From NCBI GenBank assembly GCA_964016875.1, contig OZ024737.1, positions 29,203,683-29,267,682 of the forward strand: DNA of 64,000 nucleotides, read 5' to 3'. Shown here piece by piece: positions 12,505 to 24,718 of the stretch. This DNA is from Fallopia convolvulus. Its lineage: Eukaryota; Streptophyta; Magnoliopsida; Caryophyllales; Polygonaceae. Each line of letters starts with the position of its first letter. The first letter of the stretch is position 1. Position numbers and translations under genes: made by a program. The notes beneath the pieces were generated by a model, which was given only the letters and a program-made list of their open reading frames with translations, did no database searches and was not told where the DNA came from.

Positions 12505-15375
12505 TGTAATAATTGCGGTTTTTAAGGATATTTTCGAATTTTTCTCGGATATCTTTTTAACCTTTTTTATTCGTTTTAACGCTTAATCCAATATTTTTGT
12601 TGGAGATTAAATCCTAGAAAATTCTTGGTGATATCCTAAAATCACAAAGAAATGATTTTATGGATTGATGTGAATTTTAGGATTTTTCGGTGGAAAAAAA
12701 ATATTTATTGGATAAGCCGTCTTTTTAATTATTTACCGGAAGGAATGTAAAATACGAAACGGAAGCCTTAAAAAATTGAAGGTAGCAAGATAAAATCATG
12801 GAAAATTGATTTTATTGGTCTACATAATTTACGGGACGTTTTTCGTTTAGTGAGTTTTTCCACCCGAAGTACATAATTTTACCGCTTTAACGCGAGTCCC
12901 GTTCCGGGACGGAAAATGGCATTTGACCTCCTTTCTTAGACTTACTATGTAAGGAACGGAATTGGGAGATAGGATTCGAGGAAGCCACTTTTTTTAACTT
13001 TCCATACTCATTCCTTCTCCTTTTCCAAAGTGAGACCGAGAGAGAGTTCGGACGGAACGAACTTGGGCGAATTCGGTCTTCACCGCCAGCGCTTTACCTT
13101 GTCAGCCAACCACCCCAGCTCCACCACCTCCATCTCCTTCCTTTTTTTTGTTCTTGTGTGGCTGCTGCTGGTACAAAGCAGAACCAAGAGAAATCAAGGA
13201 CGGAACGCCGGCTCGGGAGAAAGAACTCTTCACCGTCGGTCTTCTTTGCCTCGTCGTATGCGACGTCGCCGGCGACCGTTAGCTTCTCCGACCACCACCC
13301 ACATCGAAGTCTGCTGTCGGACAACTCCCAGCCACCCTCGGGCTCGGGTATCGAGCCATGATCGAGCCAAACGAGCCATGGACTCGAGTGAAGGTATATA
13401 CGATCGAAATTAATTAGCGGGCTGATTGAGGAGCCACCGTAAGGGCCTTTCGGTGCCGCTTTGCTAATTAAATTTATAGTTTTTATAATCTTAACGTTGA
13501 TACGGTTCTACAGGTTCGAACCGTTCGTGAAACGGACGCCCGGATCTTCCGTTATAACAAATACAAGTTTTGGATACCGATTGTCAGGTAAAGGACTTCG
13601 GATAATTACTCAGGATTCGTTGTTAATCCGTTTGATCCGAGATTTGGTAATCTTTTAGAATTGTTGCTGATGAACAATTTTTATTTAGAAAATTATTTCA
13701 AAAGTGAAGCGGATAATTAGTTATAATTCTGCCAAGATAGCTCATTGAAGCATGATAACTAAGAATTTACTATATATCGATATTCGGAAATTAAATCGTT
13801 TATCGATTAGGAAGTTGTAGGAGTTGAGAATACAACTAAGAGGTGTTTCTGTGAGCTCTTTGTTGAGAAATCCTTTTGTTATATTTGTCAGAGGGATGAT
13901 ACAGATTACTGTTGGAATTGCTAAGGACGTCGAGCACGCCTTATAAGGCAAGTGGACGATTCTCTCTTGCGTTATGGTTATTAATGAGGAATTGAATTCC
14001 AGTTGATCCTCATGTTGGAAATAATTTGTATGTTGAATAAAGTTTGATAGGTTGTTATTCTGTTAGAAATAACGACCATGTCGTTATTGCGGTTTTTGCG
14101 CTAGAACTGAACTTAGGATCGTTGTATAATTAGCTGTCTCATGCTGAGACATTGTTGTGAAATATTATGGTAGAGATGGGAGTTTAGACTCCAAGACATC
14201 TTTTTAGTGGTCCTGTATTGAAACACTGTTGCGAAATAGGTAGTCCAGGGATAGGAGCCGAGTCTCCAATGACCTCTTTATAACAAAATCTATATTGGGA
14301 GGCGTAGCTTGCTAGCGTATCCCAATATTGGAGTCATGACTCATGTCACGCTTTACGTTGAAGGAGAACGATGGTGCACTCTAGCTAAGTGCAATTGAAT
14401 CTCGGTTGTTGGCCGAGCACATTTGAAGGATCATGGATGGAATAGGCCCTCTGATCTCGATTGTTGGCCGAATCTCGATTGTTGGCCGATCATATATAAA
14501 TGATCATAGATGAAATAGGCCCTCTGATCTCGGTTGTTGGCCGAACTATATAAGAACTATTAAATGGTGTGAGTGCACAGATTAAGAGTAATGATAGATA
14601 AGTGCGTTGGGCACATTAATGTATCCGAATGGTTAGTCTATTCGATAACCATTCTTGCTCTCGGTTATGAATGATTCTTAATCAAACGTTGATTAAGTCA
14701 ATCTGGTTAGTCGATGGAGGCTTTTCAAAATGTTATGTGATTAATATGAGTTCCCAACAATTGTTTATGCTTCTTAAAGAAACCACAAGCGGTGGTGTTC
14801 TCTCTCTTGAATATGCGAGTCTCCTTCTTATTCTCTATAAGACTGCTAACTGTTGGATCATAATCCGAGTCTATTCGGATTTTGGATGCCAATATGTTTA
14901 GTTACAACCATAAGAACCAAGTTAGTTTCTCCGCTTGCTAGTCTATCATTAGACTAACCCGACCATTTTCTTTTCTTTTATATGGTCGGCTGGTGTCCAC
15001 CGTTGTATACGATACATCGGGTTCTTCTTGGAAGTTGATTCAAGAGGCGGATTCAGATGTTTGAAGCTCCAGAAGTTGAAGAAAGGTTTCCAATGGCTAT
15101 ACTTGAGTGAAGATCATGATTGAACTACTTCAAAGCGAAGCTAACTTTCAGAAATAAGAACTCAAGGAAGACTTGATGAAGATTTGTTTAAATAGAAGGT
15201 TGTTCTATTTATTGATTTCTTTTTGAGTTAAGGTTTGTATAAGACCAATTGTATTTATTCCGCTGTAATGTTTATTTTAGTTTGTTCAGTCAGTTTAAAG
15301 CATTGGGTAGCTTCGGTTTAGTCTTAATCGGGGTTACTGGCGGTAATACCTCTAGGGTAGGAAGGGGGTGTTACA
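12505..15375 (+). mobile_element. Solo LTR of a Tekay/Del-type Ty3/gypsy retrotransposon
   Basis: The 2871-bp block begins TGTAATAATTGCGG and ends GGGTAGGAAGGGGGTGTTACA, with short TGTAA inverted ends and TG...CA borders. It is flanked by the perfect 5-bp duplication GGTGT (12500-12504 and 15376-15380). The 3' end matches my memory of Tekay/Del LTR ends (GGTAATACCTCTAGGGTAGG). No primer-binding site, gag or pol is present, so it is a solo LTR from LTR-LTR recombination. It interrupts the SWIB exon between the first and second base of a Cys codon. Confidence 0.92.
14400..14545 (+). repeat. Short repeats inside the solo LTR
   Basis: TCTCGGTTGTTGGCCGA (or TCTCGATT...) occurs four times, near 14400, 14455, 14473 and 14528. 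Between them are longer related blocks containing GATCAT, GAT(G)GAATAGGCCCTCTGA. This is an internal tandem array of the kind found in long gypsy LTRs. Confidence 0.75.
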
Positions 15376-16356
15376 GGTGTGTGTCGTCTCACCGGAATTA
15401 CAGGCTGTTGTTGGTGATGCCGCACTTCCAAGGACAGAGGTTAATAATCTATATAGCAAAATATTTTCCCAGCCATCGTTTTGTAATTTTAATTAAATAT
15501 AGTCTTGAAACAGTTTTGAGCAGAGGAACTACTTTCTTGTTTTAGATTGTGAGGCAGCTATGAGCATACATAAGGAAGCACAACCTTCAGGATCCAAGTA
15601 ACAAGAGGAAGATTATATGTGATGAAGACTTGCGTGTTGTCTTCGAGACGGATTGTACTGACATGTTTCAGATGAACAAGTTGCTATCTAAGCATATCCA
15701 TTCTTTGAATTCTCCAAGTATGTGATGGCAAATTTCAAATAAATATTTGCCTCTTCGGAAATTATTTTTGCTTGTTAATGATTTAACAAAACTATTATGG
15801 GCATTTTTCTATTACAAAAGAAAGAGGAGAAATTTTTTCTTATTTATGAAATTATAAATATTGTTTCAAAGTTAACCCATTATTCCATACTGTTTTACAG
15901 ATGATTCTACTTCATTAAAACGGTTGAAGGTTGGTGCTGAAAGTTCTGCTGAAAATCCCGAGTCTGTTGACAATTTAGTCACTATTTCTGAACCACTGGC
16001 GATGTTTTTGGGCACCGGTAAAAAGGAAATGCTTCAGTCTGAGGCCACCCAGTATATATTAGGGTACATAAAAGTTAACCAGTTGGAGGTTGGTAGCGCC
16101 ACAAATCACAATGCTGAATAGCAATTTTCATGTCATTAATCTGGTTCCAATATTTATTCATGCTTTGAGGTTGTTTATGTACATTTCTTAGTACAACGGA
16201 AGAATTTGCTGACTGAGAACCCTTTTTTGCTCTCAGGATCCTAATACAAAGACAGTTATTTGCGACTTAAAGCTGAGAGAACTCTTTGGCTGTGAAAACA
16301 TCGACATCTCTGATGTACCTAACATGGTAGTTCGCCATCATCTTTCCAAGAGTTAG

Positions 16357-17581
16357 TTATCAATGACGTCCCTAACTGGTGAGTTTAGTTTCTCTTCATA
16401 TATATGAATATGAACCCAATTGAGACAGTTTGCTGGTGATTGCGTTTTGTATAAAAACTTTGGTTTGATTTTTATGCAGGTAGAATGTTGGGGTGTCATC
16501 TTTCGGCCCTAATGTAGTAATGTTTATGGTAAAGACTAGGAAGTTGGTTTCTTACTTTTGTGCAGGACTGACTGTTATGTGAAGCTCCTGACAAACTGGG
16601 TTTTTTGGTTAGTTTTTACTGTTATGAATGTACGCTAATGACAAATATTTTGTCCATGGCAAAGGAAGCCCCCTTTTGTAGCCTTGGTATCATAGGATCA
16701 AGCTTTCTTGTTATATAGTATTTGGCTAAGACTGCAAACGCTGAGAATCACTAACCCTGTTTAATGTGTTCAACAAAGTATATAGCTTCTTCTTGCTTGG
16801 CATGATTCTTTGGTTTCAATTTAGTTGGTCAATCATTTGCCGTTTTGATCCCATAGGCATTTCCTGTGTCGAAAAATTGGATTGATTTGACTATTTTTTC
16901 CAGCCAATTGGGAAAAGGTTACAAAAAATTCTTGACAGTTAATTTTGGCTCAAATTTGTGAGACAAGATGATTAATTGCAAACTCATTCATGGTTTGAAA
17001 TGCACTTAGTTAAAAGTTAAAACACTAGAAACCAATGTGCTTGAAAACAACAAGGCTTCAATGTCTGGTTAACATGATGGGGGATAAAGGGTGAACACAT
17101 GTTAGATGAGCGACCACATCAGATAATATATTCACATCTCTTCGGCAGTTATTATTTGGAGGTTATAGGACTGATTTGTGAGAGAGAAAAAAAAGGCTCC
17201 TCCTTCTGGTGTTTGGCACAAGTTTATTTGGAAAGAAGATGAATGAGCACAGGTTTTTTTGAAATTATTTTTGGCTTGAATAACACCCAAGCTTCTTGGT
17301 AGCTTACTTTCATATTCTCCCATCGTTGTCCTCACTCACATTACTCACCTAACTTATTACAAATAATCAGTTGTATCAACTATCTAATTTCACATGCCCT
17401 ATTAGTTTCATCGCATATTATATGAACAAAACGATTTAATTGATGCATAAAAAACATGTTTTTATTGAGAAATGATCAAATCAAGAGCCATGAACAAGTG
17501 GCATTGCAAATTCGAAATGGAGTAGGTTTTTGATCGAGTATCTACATCTATATAAAATAATACACCATTGTCATCAGTACT
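16357..17581. other. 3' flank of the SWIB gene and intergenic DNA
   Basis: Presumed 3' untranslated and intergenic sequence. I see no second gene, RNA gene or clear transposon border; the short open frames lack recognisable domains. Confidence 0.5.
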
Positions 17582-17690
17582 CACTGGTGGATCCAGGCGG
17601 GTCGTAATGAGATTTGGAGGTCTACCCGAGGGTTGGGGTGGAGCCGTGGAGAGTCTGCCTTCCTTCCAGACAATCCTGTATCCGCCACTG
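17582..17690. mobile_element. 109-bp hAT-type MITE
   Basis: Ends CACTGGTGGATCCAGG and CCTGTATCCGCCACTG form 16-bp imperfect inverted repeats, related to the common plant hAT end CAGTGGCGGATCCAGG. Flanking 8-mers TCAGTACT (17574-17581) and TCATTACT (17691-17698) differ at one base, consistent with an aged 8-bp target duplication. Confidence 0.7.
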
Positions 17691-18359
17691 TCATTACTAT
17701 TATAAAATGTCATTGACAATCAATGACACGAACGTTGCCAAGTATAAGTGTTAGATGTTGATACAAATGCTACTTGTCCTAACTTTAACCAAGCATCAAA
17801 GCTACACGGCACATGATGAAGATGGGTGGATTTGGCTTCGATCCTTCTAGGGTAAGATGACCTGACGTCTTTATCTGATTTTTATTTCTTTGGTAAAGTC
17901 TTTATCCCGATATTAAGTAGGCAGGTTTTCTTCATCACCAAAAGGTATACGTTTCCTCTTGATTTCGATGATATATGAGAATATATAATTCAATTCCTAT
18001 GGGATTTCATTTTCTTTTCATATAACTATGTCACGTATACAAGCTAAAGTATGTACAAGGAACTTATCCTATCTCCTATCGCTTTAATGCATGTAACCTC
18101 GTCGGGTAAATACCAACCATCCTTTTCGAGTCTCATTGGAAAATACTTATTTACACTACAAATCTCAAAGTACACGTACTCACGATACACAAATTATTTG
18201 TGAACCAAACGACCACTAAGTTCTTCTCGAAAAGAACCTATCTTTTTTATGCAAATTCTTTGTTAAATTTTCGTGTCACAAACACTATATCACTTATTGT
18301 AATTAGTTTAGTGTTTTTCACTATTGTTTTATGACACAACAACAACAACAATAACATTT

Positions 18360-18990
18360 ACACAGGTGGATTTCAATACGAGCAAGATCTAAGTGTCTAG
18401 ATTTATGTACCATGTCCTGTGTGGGAGTCGAGAGAGTATGTTTGACGGGCACAAAACAAAGAGAAGCTCAATTATTTGTATGAGGGCTTACAGTTTTCCA
18501 CTGACTCCCTCCGTTGACTCATCCACCAACACAATGTCGTCAGCGAAGAGCATACACCATGGTATATATCTCTTCTTGGATCTCCCTCGTCAGAACATCC
18601 AGAACAATAGCAAATAGAAAAGGACTCAAAGTTGACCCCTGATGCAAACCGACTCCCACCTGAAAGTACTCTATGTGTTCTTTGGGGTGCACACACTTGT
18701 CAGTGAGCCCTCATACATGTCCTTTGGAATTTTGATATATGTCCATGAAACCTCTTTAGCTCCCAATCACTCCCATAACTCTCTAGGTACTCTGTTGTAA
18801 GCCTTTTATAAATCAATACACGTTATATGTAGATTCGTCCTCCTCTCTTTGTAAACCTCTATCAACTTTTTGATTAAGTGAATGGCCTCAATTGACAATC
18901 GTCCTAATATAAAACCAAACTGGTTATTCAACACCGTAATTAACCTCTATTTTGGTAATTAACCTCTTTGGTTTAGCTTTGATTACTTTT
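18360..18990 (-). pseudogene. L1-type LINE reverse transcriptase fragment
   Basis: Minus-strand blocks in broken frames read VLSGGSRFASG, LHQGSTLSPFLFAIVLDVLT, IPWCMLFADDIVLVDES. The FADD core is the catalytic box of non-LTR reverse transcriptase. An upstream block contains SDWELKRFHG. Frameshifts and stops break the protein and neither endonuclease nor a poly(A) tail is evident. A CAA microsatellite lies just left, at 18339-18350. Confidence 0.85.
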
Positions 18991-20820
18991 TCCCACACCT
19001 TCATATATGGGTATAGCTGAGGAGTTGTTTTCCCACCAATCACAAAAGTGAAACACTGAAATACCATATGAGATCGAAAAATATATATAGGACAGATGAT
19101 TTGGACAGTTTTAATTTCTTTTTCCTACTCAACACAATTTGGATGCAAATGTATGGCCGTTTAAAGTGCCTAGATTCTTGATCATGGCTCCGATTGACCG
19201 AATCTTGAGACAAATCATACTGTAGTGATTAAATTTTACGGTGACACTGATGGAATTTTTGTTTTCGAGTAACTTTTCTCTAAGCTAAGCTAAGCTACTT
19301 AATACAGTAACTTGTGGTGCTGTCAGATCAACAGAAACCTGAATTGATTGCGCTTGGCTTTTGAGAAAAGATTTGCGATATGTGTGGGGAGCGAAAGAGT
19401 GGGTTTTGACAGGTGGGTAACTTTCGTTTTCATGATGTTCTTGAATGCCGGTTTCAAACTTTTGAATCTTCGAAAATTGTTGGGGGATTTTTCGTGTTTG
19501 ATCAATTATTCTTAATGCTTTAACTGGATGGATGGATGGACCACGCTGCTTAATTAATTGCTTTTGTGTTTTCAAATGTAAGATAAAGAAGAGATAAAGT
19601 GCATCCGTGGCGCAATTTTAGGGATTAGATCGAGTAACCAAAGTTTATAGGTATTAGTGATACTAGCTAGTCTCTTTTGTGACCTTCCTTGCTGGACCAT
19701 TGATTAGGGATTTAGCTTTTTAATTAGGTTGGTCGATCATATTTATCAAAATATTAAAAGAAGATAGGCACCCTTTTCAGGATTCGTTTGAGTCATTTGG
19801 TATGCTACTCTAGAATCAAGTTGGAATCAAGAATAAAAATTAAATTATTTTTTATTTGGTGTTGGTAGGAGAGGTGGCACATTCGGTTAATCGGACATTG
19901 ATTAGTCGAAATTTCGGTTATTAAATTGCAATAGTTTTAACTGTATCATTAGTTGTCACTTAATCGATATCGGTTAACCGTGAAATTCGATACGATTTAT
20001 CATTTAGCAAACTTTTAAAAGAAAAAATAATTATAATGAAATAGTAATATATAGTTTTAATATAAAAATACTAGTACGATTAATTAGGTACGGTACGTTG
20101 ATCTTTGTTACATTATTGTTTGTCATCTATTTCATAAGAAAAGAACAAATTTTTCTTAACAAAATATCACAAATTGGAAAAGTGCAATTACTAATTAATT
20201 ACGTTAACAAAATTTAAGTGATCACTATAGGACAAAGTTTTGTTTAGAGACCGCGATAAATATCACAATAACAAATTTGTAGAGTAATTACAAAGCACAA
20301 ATCTCAAGAGTGTGTGCGAGAAGAAAATGACTAGGGAGGGAGGACGGAAAAACTCAAAATTCAGTGAAATTGTAAAGGAAAAAGAAAATGAGAAGGAAGG
20401 GGGTGGGTGGGAAATTATTTGAATGACACGTGTTATGACACGATGAATATAATAATAATAAAAGAAGAGAAAGAAGAGAAAAAGTAGAAAAAGTAGAAGA
20501 GAGAGAAGAGAAAAAGTAGGTGGTAATGACGTGTTTTTATTTTTTTTTATTTTCAGCTAAGGGTACACCAAACCTATAGGGTCGGATTTAGGTTTGTATC
20601 ACAGATGGGCTATTTTGTATGGGTTTTAGGTTATTGGGCTTAGGTAAAATCAAATGGGCTTACATTATGAATAAATAATGGTCCTAATTAATAATAGTAT
20701 ATAGGCTTATATTTTACTATCAGAAATAGTATATGGGCTAATATAACATATAATCCAAATTCATTAACTTAACTTATATCATATATTCAGATCTATATCA
20801 GACTCGAGTACAATATCAAA
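18991..20820. other. Intergenic, AT-rich
   Basis: No gene recognised. 19880-20000 has GGTTAATCGG/CGGTTAACCG motifs suggestive of a decayed hAT-like element. A purine-rich stretch (AGAAGAGAAAAAGTAG repeats) occupies 20455-20520. The 96-codon minus-strand frame at 19285-19575 has no recognisable domain. Confidence 0.45.
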
Positions 20821-22196
20821 ACTCGATGAAGAAAATCCAGATCTGAGAAATGGTGGAGCACTCGGGTAAGCGGTTGTCGTCGCCGGCTACGATGGACGAG
20901 GGGTCGATTCATGCTCTTATCTCAAGCTGGTCGTCATCTTCGATCTCGTCGCTCACTCTACTGTGTAGATATTGATAAGAGGTGCTGGGAGAAAGGACAC
21001 AAATCTGGGTTATTCATAATCGATGAAATCCCGGTATCATCCCCTCCATTCTTATGTGATAAATTTTGTAGTGAATTTTTTTTCTATGAATTGAACAATA
21101 AGTTGTATTTGAATTCAATTTGATGATGTCTGCTAGCATATTTTTTCGAATTTGAATTTATAATTGCCAAATGGTTTTTTCTCGATAGATTGTGTTTGGG
21201 GATAATGAAATTGCAATTTTCCTGGTTTTTCTAGTACTTAAAGAAGATAAAATACAAAAAAAAAAGGAAACGAGAGAGAAAATCAGATGGATTAGGGTCA
21301 ATTGATGAATCATGATTTGGAATTGGATGTTTAAGCTGGTGGTCTTTATGAATTGAGGGAATACAGTTTGCAGTGTTGATGTCTTGTGCTTGATCACATC
21401 CTTTTTTGCCTTGTTGAAACATGATGAGAAAACAAATGCAATAAGAGAGTTATTAGTTGTAGTGATGATTTTGTGTGCCATTAGGAGTAGTTTTTGTACG
21501 TCAAGTTTTAAGAAATATGCAATCAAATTTCATAGTTCTATTTGGTATAGATCTCATGCAATGGTATTAGTGATATGGCATTGGTATGTATATGTTTACC
21601 ATTGGCAAAAAACAAGTTTGACACTAACACATAATTGTCAACAAGAGTAAATTTCCTTTTAGTTTTTTCCTTGCTTGAGAATCATCTTAAGCACCAGAAA
21701 TCAAGAGGTGTTGTTTGTGTGATATGGCATTGGTATGTATATGTTTACCATTGGCAAAAAACAAGTTTGACACTAACACATAATTGTCAACAAGAGTAAA
21801 TTTCCTTTTAGTTTTTTCCTTGCTTGAGAATCATCTCAAGCACCAGAAATCAAGAGGTGTTGTTTGTGTTTGTCAAACACCTGAAACCAAAAGACAATGC
21901 ACCATAACATAGCAAATTAGAATCACAAGCAATATCCATAGCCAAAACACCTAAAATTATAACCATAAAAGGGCTGTTACTGCCCATATAGTAGTATCAT
22001 ACAAAACCATCAAATTGTTTCATCCAAACCACCATAATTACCATCCCCCAACCACCATTGATTCATCACAAACTTCCTCCCAGCAAAACCAGCAAAAAAA
22101 AAGTCTTCAATCCATCCAAACATGCAACCATCATAGTCTTAAAAAGAACCTTCAAACATGTCAACAAAATAACTTAGAACCAACAACACCAACACC
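20821..22196. other. Intergenic with a short unrecognised GC-rich frame
   Basis: 20850-20975 is locally GC-rich and could encode about 40 residues starting MVEHSGKRLSSPATMDEGS. It resembles the 5' end of a captured exon but has no identifiable family. The rest is AT-rich, with the tandem duplication listed separately. Confidence 0.35.
21572..21869. repeat. 149-bp tandem duplication
   Basis: Two adjacent copies of a 149-bp unit (21572-21720 and 21721-21869), starting GATATGGCATTGGTATG and ending TTGTTTGTGT. I find a single difference (ATCTTAAGC against ATCTCAAGC), so the duplication is recent. It has no coding content. Confidence 0.9.
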
Positions 22197-22676
22197 TTAC
22201 CTTCTCATTCTCAACATCTTCTTCGCCTTTGTGGACTCCTCAAGCGTCAGCACCTCGTCCCTCATGTAGGCTCTCATGTACTTCTCCAGTGCACGGTGCT
22301 CAGCCTTCCTTTTCGCGGTTATCTTCTGCCCAGTTTGACTGGAGATTTGGTGAGCGTGCTGAAGGAGCTCGCGGACATTGTACGACTGCTTTTTCCTCCC
22401 TAAACAATAGGGACACTGGAGGTTGCCATCCTTCCTCCTTATCTTATCCTTGCCTTGAACCAGCAAGTCGTATGGCCCATCAGGCTTGTCCACATAATCA
22501 TCGATGTCTGAGATGTCTAAGTCCGTTGATTCGGACTCAATATCCGCAAGCTCCTCTTCTGCATGGGACATGATCGCTTGTAGTCGAGACACCTTCTCTT
22601 GTGCCTTGAGGAACGCCTCATGTGCGTTGAACAACTCCTCTTGAGCCTTAGCCAGTTCAGCAGATTCGTTCGACAT
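22197..22676 (-). CDS. Short zf-XS (SGS3/FDM-type) zinc-finger protein or gene fragment
   Basis: A 159-residue frame. Residues 1-50 are Glu/Ala-rich with coiled-coil-like heptads. The middle is acidic. Residues 88-140 carry the XS-type zinc finger, CPYC ... LLQHAHQI ... AEHRALEKYM, with the expected Cys and His positions. In SGS3 and FDM/IDN2 proteins this domain precedes an RNA-binding XS domain and serves RNA silencing and RNA-directed DNA methylation. Here the frame ends right after it, in AGAAG|GTAAGG, which is also a good splice donor, so the annotated stop may lie in an intron. The start follows an acceptor-like GTTGTTTAG. No XS domain is found to the left. It may be a truncated or transposon-captured copy. 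Confidence 0.6.
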   Translation of the reverse strand: MSNESAELAKAQEELFNAHEAFLKAQEKVSRLQAIMSHAEEELADIESESTDLDISDIDDYVDKPDGPYDLLVQGKDKIRRKDGNLQCPYCLGRKKQSYNVRELLQHAHQISSQTGQKITAKRKAEHRALEKYMRAYMRDEVLTLEESTKAKKMLRMRR

Positions 22677-24313
22677 CTAAACAACAAGCGTGTACATAGC
22701 AAATCAGTAAAGCAGGACTAAAACAAATGAAAGTTGTACTATATGGAAAGAATGAGTATTTTTTACAAATTAGTAATGTACAACCTATGTTTACATCAAT
22801 TGACCCATATTTTGCTTATTTACCCAATATATCAACAATTGATCCATTTTTTACAAATTAGTAATGAAAAAAAAGAGTGACATTTGACCCATATTTTAAT
22901 GAATTGACCAATATTTTGATTATTTACCCAATATATCAAAAATTGACCCAAATTTTTTCTTATTTACAAATAAAACACGTTTCTAAGAATTTATAAAAAT
23001 AATTGCCCCATACTTTTCTTATTTACCAAAAAAGGACTTTCTACGAATTTATAGCAACAAGGGAACCATACTTTTCTTATTTAGATGACAATCCACCCAT
23101 GTTTTTCACATTTGAATTAAGAACTGATTTTAACCGCTCATGGCTCAGTTGATTTCAGATTTAGAAAACAAACATAGAGGATGTAACCAACCTAAACAAA
23201 ATCAAGAAATCATATCGACATCCACAAGCCATTAACGACATATAGTATAGCCCTAGATCAGAGAAACAACATGCAAAGGAAGGACATTCTCATAAACCCT
23301 AGATTTGAACCTTGTACCGTCTCCACTTCGAACTCAATCGACTACAAAGACCCAAACACAATCAATAAACAAAATCAACGACTGACTTTACCGAAAAGTC
23401 TGATCACATTCCACGGTCTTAGATCTCCTAGTAGCAAGCAAGATTCAAATCCAACAGCCTCAAAGGACAATGATTTAAGACTAGATTTAAAACAAAATCG
23501 CATGCAACACATGAACATGTCAATTGATGTATTCAAGACCCAAACCCTAACCCAATTTATGCGTGTATAAAAACACAATCGATTCACACCACGGGGAAGA
23601 GGAAGAAGAAATCGACCATGCCAACAAGGGTTGAAGAGAGTAACTTAATTTCTGTTGAAGTCTTGAAGAGATTTTCTCCTTGTACACAACAGAGGAAGAA
23701 GCGGATGAAGTTGAAGAGAAAAAGCGGATGAAGTTCAACTGTTCAAGAGAAGTTGATGAGAAGTTGAAGTGACATGTCTCAGACAACTAGTCCTCCTTTC
23801 TTAACGCGGTTAATTTACGAATTTACTAAATTAATTAAATGAAAATATAACCGACGATTCAAATTACCACCCTAGTTATCCACAATACTGGGTTGGGCCC
23901 CCGTTTATACTAAAGCCCAATAATGCGGGCGGGTTTTGAGAAACCGGGTTCGATTTAGGGTTTCCATAATAGAGAAAATTGATACCAAGTATGTTGTTAT
24001 GGTAACGAAATCTTTGGGTAAATTAATTTTAATAAATATTATTAATTTCTTAGGGAACATATAGAGCCTATTGATTTTTTTTTGTCAATGCTAAGTAAAG
24101 CCTTGTTTAATTTAATGCTTATTTTACCTACCACCTTGGTTAAAATAAATATAAACCCTAATCTTTATTAGTTTAGTATTTGAAATTTGGTAATTGTCAT
24201 TATGATTTTTTTTGGGTACAAAGTACTTTATGATTTTTTTCATGACTATTGAGGATCTATCTACCAATAACAAACCTTAGTTTAGTATTCCAAATATGTT
24301 AATTTATGCAATT
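22677..24313. other. Intergenic / possible 5' leader of the zf-XS frame
   Basis: 22740-23090 is a degenerate repeat of motifs such as TTGACCCATATTTT and TTATTTACC. 23570-23790 is purine-rich and could hold a noncoding first exon for the zf-XS frame. 24000-24313 is AT-rich with nothing recognised. Confidence 0.4.
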
Positions 24314-24718
24314 TTACGGTGATTTTAAGCATTTTAAGAAAGTTGTCACTATCATCCTATACCTAATCCGTATTTGGAATCCCTTCGACTTGCCATAGTC
24401 ATGCATAAATCGCATTAGCATTTCACAAGAGTCGAAAGTCATATCAGGACAAGGCTCAGTGACATTCTCGGCTTCAACATCTTGTTCTCCAACCACGTTT
24501 TCAAGATCTTGTTCTCCAACCACAGCAACATCACCATTCTCAAGAGTTAAGTCCACAACATCTTCATTGATTCTTTCATCTAGATCTTCCACATCCTCTT
24601 GACTTGAATCATCACTGTCGTCTAATTCCATCAATGGAAAATCATCTTCATTGTAACTCTCCACAAAATCGGTATTTAAATCAAATAACCTTCTCTTTGC
24701 ATCCATTAAATCCTGCAT
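24314..24718 (-). pseudogene. FAR1/FRS-like N-terminal fragment
   Basis: 134 residues: a very acidic lead-in (Asp/Glu-rich, with a GEQDLENVV / GEQDVEAENV near-repeat), then PCPDMTFDSCEMLMRFMHDYGKSKGFQIRIR. The last part resembles the opening of the FAR1 DNA-binding domain (P-x2-GMxF-S, then YA-x3-GF-x-IR). The similarity stops at a possible donor (AG|GTATAG), and no further FAR1, MULE transposase or SWIM sequence follows. FAR1 proteins derive from Mutator transposases, so this may be a host-gene or transposase fragment. Confidence 0.5.

Larger units (their letters stand above)
10389..16356 (+). pseudogene. DEK_C and double-SWIB (BAF60b) domain gene, split by a solo LTR and carrying a premature stop
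   Basis: Exons by homology: 10389-10786, 12452-12500 joined to 15377-15439, 15546-15717, 15901-16088 and 16237-16356. Phases fit and total 330 codons. Residues 1-56 (MVTDQEIAIGVENLLRQSP...) are a DEK C-terminal-like domain, followed by a Pro/Gln-rich linker. SWIB domain 1 begins with AGGLNKV and continues CVVSPELQAVVGDAALPRTE and KIICDEDLRVVFETDCTDMF. SWIB domain 2 runs from TISEPLAMFLGTG to VICDLKLRELFGCEN. The family acts in nuclear chromatin/transcription complexes. Two lesions are visible: a 2871-bp LTR inside the exon coding LNKVC (12505-15375), and TGA in place of the conserved Trp codon of QLWAYI (codon 176, 15561-15563). Without readthrough only the DEK_C part and the start of SWIB1 would be made. 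The second SWIB domain is otherwise intact, so decay seems recent. Confidence 0.88.

Noticed and set aside
13030..13413. 127-codon Arg/Ser-rich frame
   Set aside because: Lies inside the solo LTR, where GC-rich transcribed LTR sequence is open in several frames with no domain.
19285..19575. 96-codon minus-strand frame
   Set aside because: No domain, no family resemblance and no promoter or splice context; likely chance.
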